From Desulfuromonadales bacterium (lineage in GTDB: Bacteria > Desulfobacterota > Desulfuromonadia > Desulfuromonadales > Syntrophotaleaceae), in contig JABXKU010000004.1 of NCBI GenBank assembly GCA_013619105.1, positions 40,468-104,467 on the forward strand: 64,000 bases of DNA, written 5' to 3'. The translations under genes were made by a program, and so were the position numbers. Shown piece after piece: positions 1-12,106 of this stretch. Numbering within the stretch: the stretch's first letter is position 1; every line of letters begins with the position of its first letter. The notes beneath the pieces were generated by a model. It worked only from the letters and a program-made list of their open reading frames with translations. It did no database searches and had not been told where the DNA came from.

Positions 1-1987
1 CCAGCAAATCCGGTAGCCCGGCCAGACGTGGTTCTTGCGTTGCCAGTTCCCGGCGAATCTTGGCGAGGTCAACGGGTAGGTCGCAGAGTTTGGCTAGCAG
101 CGCCCAGGCTTGGCAAGGCAAAGCGCCGGGGGTAGTCGTTGAGAAGCTCCGGGGCGGATGATTGCCCTGGCTAGTAATGCGTAGGGGCTGCCCTGGACTG
201 AAGACTGGGGCAAAGGCCTGCATCCGACCCTCGTTGTTGATCAAGGTGCCGGCCCCTTCGGCCAGAGCCGTGGTTGGCAACAGCAGATCGGCTTTAGCGG
301 CGATCAGGCTGGGCAGATGGTCGAAGACAGCTAGAAAGTCTAGCTGCTCTAAACCTTGAAGCAACTGCTGCCGGTCTGGGCAGTCGGTCAGAGGGTCGGC
401 TTCCAGGCAAACTAGGGCTTTGATCCGGCCAGAGGCCATATCTGCCAGCAATTGTTCGAAGTCTGGGCCGTCGGCGGCTAGCAGGGCGGCGCCAAAGCTG
501 TTGGCTTCCGGTAGCAAGACCATAGCCAGACAGGAGCGGTCCTCACTATTTAACTTTTGCGCTGCGGCCAGTAGAGCAGTCGTGCCTTCGGCGCCTAGCA
601 GGTCGCCTCCGCCGATTAATACAGGGCGCTGAGCCAGCTGCAGAGCCTCTACCAAAGGTTGAAGCTTGGTCGGCAGAGTCTCGCCTAGCGATAGGGCGCT
701 GAGCAACTGGAGCAGCTCTTGTGGCTGGCAGGCTAGATATTCTGTGCTGCAGGGCAGTTCAACCGGCCGTGGGTCGCAGATCATCACCCGGCCTCCGTTG
801 CGAACCGCCTGACGAATGGCCAAGGCGAGCATAGGACCTTCAGCCAGCGGATCGGCTCCCGTTAGCAGTATCAGGTCGCTGTTGCGCACATCGGCTAGAC
901 TGGCACTTAGTTCTGTGGGCAGAGTGGTTGCAGCGCGAGCGGCTCGATCACGACCGGCATGACTGCCGTAAACGGGGGCGGCGCTGCCGAGCTGTTCGCT
1001 CAGGCGCTGCAATAGATAGTTGGCTTCCAAGCTGGCCCGGCCGGAACCTAGCAGGGCGATGGAATCGCTACCGTGACACTCGATTAGTTTTGTCAGGCGC
1101 TGTAGCAGAGTCTCAAGGGCCTCGTTCCAGGGGATTTCTTCACCGTGCAACAGGGGAGTCCGTGGGCGGTCGGAGTGGTTGACGTAGTCGTAGCCGAAGC
1201 GGCCCCGATCGCAGATGAAGCAGCCGTTGATCTCGGGGTTGTTGCCGGAACGAACGCGTTGCAATTCACGAAAGCGAGCACCGGGGATCGTTGCGCAGCC
1301 GAGGGAACAGTGAGGGCAGACCGAGGGAGCTTCCTGTAGATCCCAGAATCGGGAAGTAAAGCGGTAGGGCTTATTGGTCAGCACTCCCGTTGGGCAGAGG
1401 TCGATCAGGTTACCGGCAAAGGGGCTCTCCAGAGGCCCATCTTGAAAGCGTCCGAAATAGAGGCGCTGGTTGGAGCCGAGCACGCCGTAATCGGTGCCTC
1501 CGCAGTAATCCTGATAGGTGCGAACGCAACGGTAACATTGAATGCAGCGATTCATCTCATGATGGATGAAAGGCCCCAGGTCCTGGTTTAGGTAAGTGCG
1601 CTTTTTGCCCGTGTAACGCCGTACGCTGTGTCCGCTGGCCACAGTCATATCTTGCAACTGGCATTCGCCGCCTTCGTCGCAGACCGGGCAGTCGTGGGGG
1701 TGGTTAAGCATCAACCACTCGATGACCTGGCCACGATAAGCGACGGCCTCGGGGGCCTCTGTCGATACCACCATGCCGTCTTTGGCTTCGACCATGCACG
1801 ACATCTGCATGCCCTTGACCGGACCGTCGATAAATAGCATGGCGCACAGCCGGCAGGCACCGACGGCACCCAGGGCCTCATGGTAGCAAAAATGGGGCAC
1901 GACGATGCCGAGCTGTTGGGCAGCCTCCAGGACGTTGGTCCCTTCAGGCACGGTCACGCTCTGGTTGTCGATGATCAGAGTCGGCAT
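1..1987 (-). CDS. nuoG: NADH-quinone oxidoreductase subunit G (3' end cut by window)
   Basis: I translated this from the minus strand because the ORF track omits it; 662 codons are visible and the gene runs off the left edge. NuoG is the large iron-sulfur subunit of the complex I peripheral arm. The N-terminus carries a 2Fe-2S ferredoxin domain (CYHEALGAVGACRLC), the His/Cys cluster stretch HDCPVCDEGGECQ and the CIQCYRC motif. A CPHCSLGC...CFICDRGRFGYD segment follows, typical of the molybdopterin-oxidoreductase-like part. The rest looks like the degenerate molybdopterin fold. The ATG lies 5 nt downstream of the nuoF stop, so the genes are co-transcribed. The next nuo genes (nuoH onwards) would lie outside the window. 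Confidence 0.93.
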   Translation of the reverse strand, partial: MPTLIIDNQSVTVPEGTNVLEAAQQLGIVVPHFCYHEALGAVGACRLCAMLFIDGPVKGMQMSCMVEAKDGMVVSTEAPEAVAYRGQVIEWLMLNHPHDCPVCDEGGECQLQDMTVASGHSVRRYTGKKRTYLNQDLGPFIHHEMNRCIQCYRCVRTYQDYCGGTDYGVLGSNQRLYFGRFQDGPLESPFAGNLIDLCPTGVLTNKPYRFTSRFWDLQEAPSVCPHCSLGCATIPGARFRELQRVRSGNNPEINGCFICDRGRFGYDYVNHSDRPRTPLLHGEEIPWNEALETLLQRLTKLIECHGSDSIALLGSGRASLEANYLLQRLSEQLGSAAPVYGSHAGRDRAARAATTLPTELSASLADVRNSDLILLTGADPLAEGPMLALAIRQAVRNGGRVMICDPRPVELPCSTEYLACQPQELLQLLSALSLGETLPTKLQPLVEALQLAQRPVLIGGGDLLGAEGTTALLAAAQKLNSEDRSCLAMVLLPEANSFGAALLAADGPDFEQLLADMASGRIKALVCLEADPLTDCPDRQQLLQGLEQLDFLAVFDHLPSLIAAKADLLLPTTALAEGAGTLINNEGRMQAFAPVFSPGQPLRITSQGNHPPRSFSTTTPGALPCQAWALLAKLCDLPVDLAKIRRELATQEPRLAGLPDLL

Positions 1988-1992
1988 GGCGT

Positions 1993-3282
1993 TCAGGATT
2001 CCTTTAACGAGCTGTTGCGGGGCAAGGGGCAACGACCTTTTTTAACGTGATCGAGCACTTCTTCCTCAAATAGGCGTAGCAAGCCGTCGACCGGGCCCAT
2101 GGCACCGAGAGCCAGAGCGCAGAAAGAACGCCCGTTGATATGTCCCAGAAGTTCACGCAGCATGGCGACATCGTCGACAGTGCCCTGGCCGCTCTCGATT
2201 TTTTCCAAAACCCAGCAGACCATGGGCAGGCCGTCCCGGCAGGGGGTGCACCAGCCGCAGCTTTCCCGGGCGAAAAACCGCATTAGATTGAGGGTTGCCG
2301 CCACCATGCAGGTCTGGTCGTCAAAGACCACCAGGCCGCCGGTGCCGAGGCGGGTTTTGACCGCTTCGAGTGGGACGTAATCCATAGCCACATCCAAGTG
2401 GGCCGCGGTCAGGTAAGGGGTCGAGGCGCCGCCGGGTAGGCAGGCCTTGAATTTACGCCCTTGCCAGACTCCGCCGCCATGCTCCTCCACCAATTCGCCG
2501 ATGGTAACGCCCATGGGCAGTTCGACGCAGCCGCGGTTATTGAGATGCCCGGCTAGTCCGTAGAGCTTGGTGCCAGCACCTTCTTCGGTGAGGGCCAGAT
2601 CTGAAAACCATTGGGCACCACCGTTGACGATATGGGGAATATTGGCCAGGGTCTCGATGTTGTTGAGAACTGTCGGTTTGGCGAACAGGCCCTTAATAGC
2701 TGGAAAGGGCGGTTTGGAGCGGGGGTTAGGTCGCTTGCCCTCCAGCCCGTTGAGCAGGGCGGTTTCCTCGCCGCAGATGTAACGACCGGCGCTGCGGTGG
2801 ACATGCAGTTCAAAGGAAAAGTCGCTGCCGAGGATGTTGCGACCCAGGAGCCCTGCCTGTTTGGCTTCGGCAATGGCCCGCTGCAGGTTAGCGTAGCACT
2901 GGTCGTAGGCATAGCGCAGAAAGATGTAGCCGGTGGTGATGTTAAGAGCGTAGGCCGAGAGGACCATCCCCTCCACGAGCTGGTGAGGGTCGGCTTCGAG
3001 AAGTGCCCGGTCTTTGAAGGTGCCCGGCTCCATTTCGTCGCCGTTGCAGACCAGATATTTGTCTCCGGGTGCGTCGAAGGGGAAAAAGGACCATTTGAGG
3101 CCGGTGGAGAAACCGGCACCGCCGCGGCCACGCAGTCCTGACGCCTTGACCTCGTCACGGATTTGGGCTGGCTGCAGTTCGCGTAGTGCTTTCTCAAGAC
3201 CCTGATAACCGCCGTTCTGGCGGTATTCATCGAGCAGCACCGTGTGGTTCGGCCGACGGTTCTTGAATAGTAGCTGGCTCAT
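1993..3282 (-). CDS. nuoF: NADH-quinone oxidoreductase subunit F
   Basis: This is the NADH-oxidising flavoprotein of complex I: it binds FMN and NADH and passes electrons to 4Fe-4S cluster N3. The FMN/NADH glycine-rich motif GRGGAGFSTGLKW is at residues 52-64 and CNGDEMEPGTFKDR at 79-92. N3 ligands are visible as ESCGWCTPC (C342, C345, C348) plus C388. The 429-residue length is normal for the family. Its start overlaps the nuoE stop by 4 nt (ATGA), which suggests translational coupling inside the nuo operon. Confidence 0.97.
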   Translation of the reverse strand: MSQLLFKNRRPNHTVLLDEYRQNGGYQGLEKALRELQPAQIRDEVKASGLRGRGGAGFSTGLKWSFFPFDAPGDKYLVCNGDEMEPGTFKDRALLEADPHQLVEGMVLSAYALNITTGYIFLRYAYDQCYANLQRAIAEAKQAGLLGRNILGSDFSFELHVHRSAGRYICGEETALLNGLEGKRPNPRSKPPFPAIKGLFAKPTVLNNIETLANIPHIVNGGAQWFSDLALTEEGAGTKLYGLAGHLNNRGCVELPMGVTIGELVEEHGGGVWQGRKFKACLPGGASTPYLTAAHLDVAMDYVPLEAVKTRLGTGGLVVFDDQTCMVAATLNLMRFFARESCGWCTPCRDGLPMVCWVLEKIESGQGTVDDVAMLRELLGHINGRSFCALALGAMGPVDGLLRLFEEEVLDHVKKGRCPLPRNSSLKES

Positions 3283-3782
3283 GCTTCAGTCTCCTGACGC
3301 TCATCGGCCAGAATAGTATTAACCCGCTCCACGGTCAGTTCACCGTACAATCGGTCGCCGATGCGCATGGCTGGTGACTTGTCGCAGGCACCAAGGCAGC
3401 AGGTCGGCAGCAGGGTGAAGCAGCCGTCGCTGGTGGTTTCACCGGGAACGATGCCGAGAACTTGTTGTAGGTGGCGATAGACCAGTTCAGTTCCGCGGGT
3501 CCAGCAGCAGATAGAGTCGCAGACGTGGATCACCTTGCGTCCCACCGGACTGCGGTAGATTTTATCGTAAAAGGTAGCGACCTCATCGACTTGCAGAGGC
3601 GACAGGCCGAGAAGCTCGGCGGCCAGTTTCACGCCGGCGTCGGGTACCCAGCCGTGACTCTTTTGCACCGCCTGCAGCACCTCGATGATGAGTTCGCGGG
3701 GTTCGTGCACGGCAGCTATCTGCCCTTTCAGCTCAATAATCTCTTCTGCAGACAGTAATTCGGCCATATCAGCGATCCACAT
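3279..3782 (-). CDS. nuoE: NADH-quinone oxidoreductase subunit E
   Basis: This is the thioredoxin-fold 2Fe-2S subunit of complex I and partner of NuoF. The N1a ligands fit the family spacing: C88 and C93 (VCDSICC), then C129 and C133 (TCCLGAC). The ORF-track start at 3782 overlaps the nuoBCD stop by 14 nt. An alternative ATG at 3767 (MAELLSAEE) lies just after that stop and is equally plausible, since neither has a strong Shine-Dalgarno sequence. The protein is 162-167 residues depending on start. It overlaps nuoF by 4 nt. Confidence 0.95.
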   Translation of the reverse strand: MWIADMAELLSAEEIIELKGQIAAVHEPRELIIEVLQAVQKSHGWVPDAGVKLAAELLGLSPLQVDEVATFYDKIYRSPVGRKVIHVCDSICCWTRGTELVYRHLQQVLGIVPGETTSDGCFTLLPTCCLGACDKSPAMRIGDRLYGELTVERVNTILADERQETEA

Positions 3783-6156
3783 CAGCCAGGACGAAATCGA
3801 CCGAGCCGAGGTTGGTGATTAAGTCGGAAATCAGGCCCCCGCGGCTGAGCAGCGGCATGGCCTGAATGTGGGCAAAGGACGGGGTTCTGATGCGCATGCG
3901 GTAGGGGATGCTGGTGCCATCGCTGACCGCATAGTAGCCGCACTCGCCCTTGCTCGATTCAACGGCGCGGTAGCATTCGCCGACCGGCGGGGTCGGTCCT
4001 CGCGAGACATTAACAAAGTGGTGTATCAGGCTGTCGATATCCTGCAGGCCGTCCTCCCGTTGGGGATAGGAGTAGCGATAGGCATCATTCATCCAACGCC
4101 CACCCGGCATCCGTTCGGCTGCCTGGCGGACGATTTTCAGGCTCTGGCGCAATTCTTCAAGGCGCACCCGGTAGCGGGCGTAACAGTCGCCGCCTTTAGC
4201 GGTGGCGATGTCGAAGTCGAACTCCTCATAGCCACCATAGGGCATGCTTTGACGCAGATCCCAGGCCAGGCCCGTAGCCCGCAAATTGGGGCCGGTGAAG
4301 CCCCAGTCTATAGCGTCTTCCTGGCTGATGACACCAACTCCTTCGGTACGGGCGCGGAAAATCGGACCGTTGCTAAGTAGGCGGTCGAATTCGTCGATAT
4401 GTTTGTGGAAATCGGTGCTGAAGGCGGCCACTGCTGCTTGCCACCCTTCGGGTAGATCATCGGGTAGTCCACCGATACGGAACCAGGCCGGGTGCATGCG
4501 GCCGCCGGTAATCAATTCAACAATATCGAAAATCCGCTCGCGGATCTCAAAGGCGTAGAACACTGGAGTCATGGCGCCGACATCGTGAGCGAAGGAACCG
4601 AGCCACACCAAGTGACTGGAAATGCGGAACAGTTCGCCCAGCAGAATGCGCACGTAGCGGGCACGGGGTGGCACCTCCACTCCGAGCATGGTTTCGACGC
4701 TCTGCAGGTAGGCCAGGTTGTTGAGCGAGCCGGCCAGGTAATCGATGCGGTCGGTATAGGGCATAAACTGGGCCCAGTGCTGGCGTTCAGCGATCTTCTC
4801 GGCGCCCCGGTGGTGGTAGCCGAGATCGGCTTCGAGATCGACCACCTCTTCGCCGGCTAGCTGCAGGATCAGGCGTAACACGCCGTGAGTACCCGGATGC
4901 TGCGGGCCGAGGTTGAGGAGCATGGTCTTCTCACCGTCGACTAGCATCCGGCCCTTGAAGTAGTCCTCGGCCGGGCGAGGCTCAAGGGCAGCGATGTCCT
5001 CCCGAGTAAAAGGGGCCATCTCCGTAGCGCGGAAGGGCTGATCCTTGCGCAGCGGGTGACCCGACCAGTTGTCTGGCATGAGGATACGACGCAGATCAGG
5101 GTGGCCGTTAAAGCGGATGCCGAACATGTCGTAGGCTTCTCGCTCGTACCAGTTGGCCGATGGCCACAGCTCGGTGATGGAGGGAGCTTCAGGTTCCTCC
5201 CCGGTCAGCGGTACCTTGACCCGTAGATACCCGGGCTGGTCAAAGGACAATAGATGGTAAACCAGGGTGTAGTCATGCTCAGGTCGCTGGCGCCGAGCAC
5301 TTTCATCGACGGCGGTCAGATCTTCCAGGCGTTTATAGGGTTGCGGCGCGTCGTGTTTCAGGTAACGCAGCAGTTCTGGCGCATGCTCCGCGGCCACCTG
5401 CAGGGTCGGCATGTCCTTGGCCTGATCATCGATCTTTACCTGCTCGCCGAAGCGTTCTGCCACCTGTTGTTGCAGGTTGTCGCTGCCCGCGGGAAAGGTC
5501 ACTTTCGGTTGGCTGGGGCGCCACATGCCGTCGCTGCGTTGCTGCCAGAAGTTCGGCTGTTGCATGGAACTTCCGCGCAGCGGGGTGTTGCCATAGCCTG
5601 GCCCCCGTGGGTCGCGGCTCTTGCTTAAGCCATCGACCAGCCATGGGCCGCTGGTTCCCTCAGTGCCACCCTGTAGGCCGAGCACCGGGCGGGCCGGTCG
5701 CTCATTCCTGGCGATCTTGTCCTGCAGTAGCTGCAGACCCTGAATGAAGGCCTCTGGCCTTGGTGGGCAGCCGGGGATGTAGACATCGACGGGTAGGATT
5801 TGGTTGATACCCTGCATGACGCTGTAAACATCGTACATGCCGCCGGAATTGGCGCAGCTACCCATGGCGATGACCCATTTGGGGTTAGCCATCTGCTCGT
5901 AGACCCGCAGGATGGCCGGGGCCATCTTCTTAAAGGGGGTGCCGGCAATCACCATCAGGTCCGCTTCACGGGGCGATCCACGCATGACCTCGGCGCCAAA
6001 GCGGGCCAGGTCGAAACGGGGTGTCATGCTGGTCATCATTTCAACAAAGCAGCAGGAGAGACCAAAAAACATCGGCCAGAGGCTGTTTTTGCGGCCCCAG
6101 TTGATGGCGTCATCGAGGGTAGTGAGAAGAATGTTGTCGGGTAGGTCGCTGCTCAT
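3769..6156 (-). CDS. nuoBCD: Fused NADH-quinone oxidoreductase subunits B/C/D
   Basis: One 795-residue ORF contains three complex I subunits that are separate in most bacteria. Residues 1 to about 165 are NuoB, with the N2 4Fe-4S ligands C35, C36, C101 (GSCANSGG) and C130 ([10 protein letters not shown]). The middle (about 240-400) is NuoC ([22 protein letters not shown]). From about 405 to the end is NuoD, starting near [17 protein letters not shown] and containing the GPTPPVGE region. Between B and C lies a low-complexity Gly/Pro/Gln linker. No stop or frameshift interrupts the reading, and the fused form is known in some Pelobacter/Desulfuromonas-type genomes. The start overlaps the nuoA stop by 4 nt. 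Confidence 0.95.
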   Translation of the reverse strand: MSSDLPDNILLTTLDDAINWGRKNSLWPMFFGLSCCFVEMMTSMTPRFDLARFGAEVMRGSPREADLMVIAGTPFKKMAPAILRVYEQMANPKWVIAMGSCANSGGMYDVYSVMQGINQILPVDVYIPGCPPRPEAFIQGLQLLQDKIARNERPARPVLGLQGGTEGTSGPWLVDGLSKSRDPRGPGYGNTPLRGSSMQQPNFWQQRSDGMWRPSQPKVTFPAGSDNLQQQVAERFGEQVKIDDQAKDMPTLQVAAEHAPELLRYLKHDAPQPYKRLEDLTAVDESARRQRPEHDYTLVYHLLSFDQPGYLRVKVPLTGEEPEAPSITELWPSANWYEREAYDMFGIRFNGHPDLRRILMPDNWSGHPLRKDQPFRATEMAPFTREDIAALEPRPAEDYFKGRMLVDGEKTMLLNLGPQHPGTHGVLRLILQLAGEEVVDLEADLGYHHRGAEKIAERQHWAQFMPYTDRIDYLAGSLNNLAYLQSVETMLGVEVPPRARYVRILLGELFRISSHLVWLGSFAHDVGAMTPVFYAFEIRERIFDIVELITGGRMHPAWFRIGGLPDDLPEGWQAAVAAFSTDFHKHIDEFDRLLSNGPIFRARTEGVGVISQEDAIDWGFTGPNLRATGLAWDLRQSMPYGGYEEFDFDIATAKGGDCYARYRVRLEELRQSLKIVRQAAERMPGGRWMNDAYRYSYPQREDGLQDIDSLIHHFVNVSRGPTPPVGECYRAVESSKGECGYYAVSDGTSIPYRMRIRTPSFAHIQAMPLLSRGGLISDLITNLGSVDFVLADVDR

Positions 6157-6608
6157 CGGCCCTCCTTGGTTGCGTTGAGCCTTTGACGGGACGGACTCCA
6201 GTCAAGGGCCCCTTCGGCCCACAGGTAGATCAGGCCGAGAAAGAGGATGACGATAAAGAACAGGATCTGCAGAAAGCCGCTCCAGCCGAGCAGGTCGTAG
6301 GCCACCGCCCAAGAAGAGATAAAAACAACCTCTACATCGAAGACGATAAAGAAAATTGCCACCAGATAGAAGGGGACCGGCCGGCCCGGTTGTGCTGGAC
6401 CTGTGGGCTCAACACCCGATTCGTAGGGCTGGTCCTTGAGCTTTGAGTGGGTTTTTTGGCCGATCAGACGGCAGGCGATCAGCAGAAAAGCGATCAGTCC
6501 GACCGCCATGGCAACGTACAGGCCTAGAGACAGTAAGTTCTCGGGGGCCGGCATCAGTTGGCTGCTTGAGGTAGCGGCGGACGATATGGGGAAAGCCTCC
6601 AGAGGCAT
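6153..6608 (-). CDS. nuoA: NADH-quinone oxidoreductase subunit A
   Basis: This is a small membrane subunit of complex I and the first gene of the nuo operon here. Three hydrophobic helices are visible ([36 protein letters not shown] and [19 protein letters not shown]). The conserved loop [13 protein letters not shown] lies between helices 1 and 2, and the acidic FDVEVVF segment is present. At 151 residues it is slightly longer than usual; the extra length is an N-terminal extension. ATG 6554 (MPAPENLL) is a possible shorter start, and no clear ribosome site separates the two. Confidence 0.93.
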   Translation of the reverse strand: MPLEAFPISSAATSSSQLMPAPENLLSLGLYVAMAVGLIAFLLIACRLIGQKTHSKLKDQPYESGVEPTGPAQPGRPVPFYLVAIFFIVFDVEVVFISSWAVAYDLLGWSGFLQILFFIVILFLGLIYLWAEGALDWSPSRQRLNATKEGR

Positions 6609-6787
6609 GGGCCACTCACTGCGGTGCGAGAAATAAAATGCCGGAACGCTGCCGGCGACAGTCGGTTACTTGTCATGGCGGTCACAGGGACAAGCCTTTG
6701 AAAAGACACCGTTAAGGGTAAAACAATAGCATAAATTATTGGCAGAGCCAAGGGGGGCATGAATAACAGGGGCAGGGCGGCTTGGTG

Positions 6788-7237
6788 TTAGCTTCGACCT
6801 ACGGTGATGGCATCGCGGGCCAGTTCGTCGCATCGTTCGTTTTCCGGATGGCCGTTGTGGCCGCGAACCCAGCACCACTCAACCTTATGGGGAGCGCAGG
6901 ACGCTTGCAGTCGTTCCCAAAGATCGCGATTGGCGACCGGTTCCTTTTTAGAGTTCTTCCAGCCCTTCTTGATCCAGTTGTGGATCCATTCGGTGATGCC
7001 TTTATGGACATACTGGGAGTCGGTGGTAAGGCGGACCCGGCAGGGTCGCTTCAGAGCTTCGAGGCCGACGATAGCCGCCAGCATCTCCATGCGGTTGTTG
7101 GTGGTGTCGGGATCGTATCCCGACAGTTCTCTGGTCTGGTCACCCGAGCGCAACAGGGTACCGTAGCCCCCGGGGCCAGGGTTGCCCGAACAGGCGCCGT
7201 CACTGAAGATTTCTATCAGGTTGTTGTCTGTCGACAT
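6788..7237 (-). CDS. rnhA: Ribonuclease HI
   Basis: This enzyme degrades the RNA strand of RNA:DNA hybrids in the cytoplasm, removing R-loops and primer remnants. At 149 residues it has the typical length of bacterial RNase HI. The four acidic catalytic residues sit in their expected motifs: D13 ([14 protein letters not shown]), E51 (NNRMEMLAA), D73 (LTTDSQYV) and D137 ([11 protein letters not shown]). A handle region rich in Trp and Lys ([15 protein letters not shown]) is present. The gene is separate from the nuo operon (about 180 nt gap) and lies downstream of the tRNA terminator on the same strand. Confidence 0.96.
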   Translation of the reverse strand: MSTDNNLIEIFSDGACSGNPGPGGYGTLLRSGDQTRELSGYDPDTTNNRMEMLAAIVGLEALKRPCRVRLTTDSQYVHKGITEWIHNWIKKGWKNSKKEPVANRDLWERLQASCAPHKVEWCWVRGHNGHPENERCDELARDAITVGRS

Positions 7238-7274
7238 GGCTGGGCTCTCGGAAAAGTTTGGCTGGATTGATTGA

Positions 7275-7315
7275 TCAGAAAAAGCAACAGCCCCATTACC
7301 GTGGGTAATGGGGCT
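7275..7315 (-). terminator. Rho-independent terminator of the tRNA-Lys/Glu unit
   Basis: On the minus strand a perfect 12-bp stem, AGCCCCATTACC / GGTAATGGGGCT, with a CAC loop is followed by GTTGCTTTTTC. It lies just 3' of tRNA-Glu and upstream of rnhA. Confidence 0.85.
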
Positions 7316-7324
7316 GTCAGTTGT

Positions 7325-7402
7325 TGGCGTCCCCAGGGGGATTCGAACCCCCGTCGCCGCCGTGAAAGGGCGGTGTCCTGGGCCAGGCTAGACGATAGGG
7401 AC
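7325..7402 (-). tRNA. tRNA-Glu (anticodon TTC)
   Basis: The 78-nt minus-strand cloverleaf includes an encoded CCA. The acceptor stem pairs GTCCCTA with TGGGGAC (one G-U), the anticodon loop reads CTTTCAC, and the T arm is GGGGGTTCGAATCCCCC. It lies 5 nt downstream of tRNA-Lys and shares its promoter. Confidence 0.96.
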
Positions 7403-7407
7403 TTATC

Positions 7408-7483
7408 TGGTGAGCCGCGTAGGGATCGAACCTACGACCATCTGATTAAAAGTCAGATGCTCTACCAACTGAGCTAGCGGCTC
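7408..7483 (-). tRNA. tRNA-Lys (anticodon TTT)
   Basis: The 76-nt minus-strand cloverleaf includes an encoded CCA. The acceptor GAGCCGC pairs with GCGGCTC, the anticodon loop is CTTTTAA, and the T arm is CGTAGGTTCGATCCCTACG. It is the first gene of a two-tRNA transcript with tRNA-Glu. Confidence 0.97.
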
Positions 7484-7502
7484 TTGCTCACAACGGAATG
7501 CA

Positions 7503-7531
7503 GTTATACTGAATCGGCCAAAAAGAGTCAA
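7503..7531 (-). promoter_or_regulatory. Sigma-70-type promoter of the tRNA-Lys/Glu unit
   Basis: On the minus strand a TTGACT -35 box is separated by exactly 17 nt from a TATAAC -10 box. The -10 lies about 20 nt before the 5' end of tRNA-Lys, a normal distance for a tRNA promoter. Confidence 0.8.
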
Positions 7532-7632
7532 CCCCTTTTTTTATATTTTTTCAGATCTTGGAGCATTTTAACAGCATGGCCTGTAAATACTAGCTGTGGT
7601 TAATTGTTAGGCAGCAATTGTTCGGTTGTGCT

Positions 7633-10243
<2,611 letters not shown>

Positions 10244-10329
10244 TGGTTTATCTTCCTTTGAAATTTATTCCGCAATGAGCGAGCGGTGTTTTCTGTTATT
10301 TGGTCGCTTGTATGGTTACCGTTGGCGAA

Positions 10330-11913
10330 TTAGAGACTGACCTGGACTGCCGAGATGATATGTGGGTTGGCTCGAAGGCGCTGTAGAACCTCTTCTGGGA
10401 TCTTGCTGTCCACCGTAATCAGGGAGATGGCCCGGCCCTGAATTTTGCGACGTGACAACCCCATCATGGCGATGTTAACGCCAGACTCCCCCAGAACCTG
10501 TCCGATGAAGCCGATCACCCCTGTGCAATCTTCATTGTGCATGATCAGGATGTGGCCATCGGGAACCGCTTCCACGTGGTGGTCGTTGACCCGAACAATA
10601 CGGTAGTCCTGGTCGCCGAACAGGGCGCCACTCACTGAGCTTTCACCGTTGTTGCCGGAAACGGTCAGTCGGATCAGGTTGGTGAATTCCTGGCTCATGT
10701 CGCAGCTGCGTTCCTCGATCTGGATGCCCCGTTCCCGGGCCAGATGAGGAGCGTTGACATGGTTGACCATGGGGCCGACAATCGGCTCCAGAAGGCCTTT
10801 GAGTAGTGCGTTGGTCAGGGGGCGGGACGGATGTTCGGTCACGCTGCCGGAATACTCAATGGTGATCTTTTCTAGAGCTTTAACTCCGCGCTGGGCCTGG
10901 AATTTGCCGAGGCGCTCGGCCAGTTCCATATAGGGGCGGATTTCGCTAAGACGCTCGGCGCTGATCGAGGGCATGTTTAGCGCATTGGTGACGATGCCTT
11001 TTTGTAGAAAATCGACAATCTGCTGGGCTATCTGAACGGTCACGTTGATCTGGGCATCGACGGTGGCGGTGCGCAGATGCGGGGTGCAGATGACCTGTTC
11101 CATGGCCAGCAGTGGATTGTCGGCTTTGGGAGGCTCATCGAGAAAGGCGTCTAGGGCGGCACCGGCCACCTGCCCCAGCTTAATGGCGGCGGCCAAGGCG
11201 GTTTCGTCGATCAGGCCACCCACTGCGCAATTGACGATTCGGCAGCCCGGCTTGACTCGTGCCAGTGCTTCTTCGTCAAGTAGGTTGGCGGTTTCCGAGG
11301 TCAGCGGAGCGTGCAGAGAGATAAAGTCGGAGCGGCTCAGCAGGGTCTCAAAATCGACCACTTCAGCACCCTTTTTAAGAATCACCTCTTCGGCCAGATA
11401 GGGGTCGTATACGATGACTCGCATCTTTAAGCCCAGCGCTCGTTCAATGACCAGGCCGCCGATTTTGCCGGCGCCAATTACGCCGAGGGTCTTGCCGTTG
11501 ATCTCGACGCCTAGAAAGCGCTGATTTTCCCAATGACCGTCCTTGGTGGAGCGGTTCGCCGCAGGAATCTGGCGGCTGAGGGCCAGTAGCATGGCAATGG
11601 AATGTTCCGCGGCGGTCGTAGTGCTGCCAAAGGGGGTGTTCATCACGATGACCCCTTTGCGATTGGCCATCTCTAGATCGAGGTTTTCGATGCCGATGCC
11701 GGCCCGCCCCACGACTCGCAAGTCTGGTGCTGCGTCGAATACTTCGGCGGTGATATGGGTGCCGCCCCGCACCACCAGAGCATCGACCTCTTGTACCGCC
11801 TGCAACAGTTCCTCGGAAGAGATGCCTGGACGGTAATCGAGTACGATGCCGGCGGTCTCTTCGAACACCGCCAGTCCTTCGGCGGGAAATATGTCAGAGA
11901 CCAGAACTTTCAT
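10330..11913 (-). CDS. serA: D-3-phosphoglycerate dehydrogenase
   Basis: This NAD-dependent enzyme oxidises 3-phosphoglycerate to 3-phosphohydroxypyruvate, the first step of serine synthesis. At 527 residues it is the long form: a catalytic plus nucleotide-binding domain (GRAGIGIENLD near residue 75, GVIGAGKIGG near 143), an intervening domain (about 320-450) and a C-terminal ACT domain (GVIGFIGQVLGESGVNIAMM). The ACT domain is where serine feedback would bind. It is probably transcribed on its own or ahead of hisZ, with 86 nt between the two. Confidence 0.96.
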   Translation of the reverse strand: MKVLVSDIFPAEGLAVFEETAGIVLDYRPGISSEELLQAVQEVDALVVRGGTHITAEVFDAAPDLRVVGRAGIGIENLDLEMANRKGVIVMNTPFGSTTTAAEHSIAMLLALSRQIPAANRSTKDGHWENQRFLGVEINGKTLGVIGAGKIGGLVIERALGLKMRVIVYDPYLAEEVILKKGAEVVDFETLLSRSDFISLHAPLTSETANLLDEEALARVKPGCRIVNCAVGGLIDETALAAAIKLGQVAGAALDAFLDEPPKADNPLLAMEQVICTPHLRTATVDAQINVTVQIAQQIVDFLQKGIVTNALNMPSISAERLSEIRPYMELAERLGKFQAQRGVKALEKITIEYSGSVTEHPSRPLTNALLKGLLEPIVGPMVNHVNAPHLARERGIQIEERSCDMSQEFTNLIRLTVSGNNGESSVSGALFGDQDYRIVRVNDHHVEAVPDGHILIMHNEDCTGVIGFIGQVLGESGVNIAMMGLSRRKIQGRAISLITVDSKIPEEVLQRLRANPHIISAVQVSL

Positions 11914-12075
11914 GGGAAAGTAGCCTGTATTCAGGTTAGTTGTTGCCTAGCTTCCAGTAAAGAGCCAAGCATTATGAAGAAAGTTGACGGACAAACAAAC
12001 AGTACAAAGTAGCAACAGCCCCTGAGGATGTCAAGGACTTGGGGGCCCCAGATCATCGACAGGTCTGCACCAAGT

Positions 12076-12106
12076 TAGTTTTCATCCGGAAACGTTGGAT
12101 GGACAC
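12076..12106 (+). repeat. Short copy of dispersed repeat (copy A) overlapping the pepA stop
   Basis: TAGTTTTCATCCGGAAAC joined to GTTGGATGGACAC. The first 18 bases recur exactly at 16704-16721 and, reversed, at 57200-57217; the last part matches the other end of those copies. Copy A therefore looks like both ends of the longer element with no interior. It encodes the last residues and stop codon of pepA on the minus strand. Confidence 0.75.
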
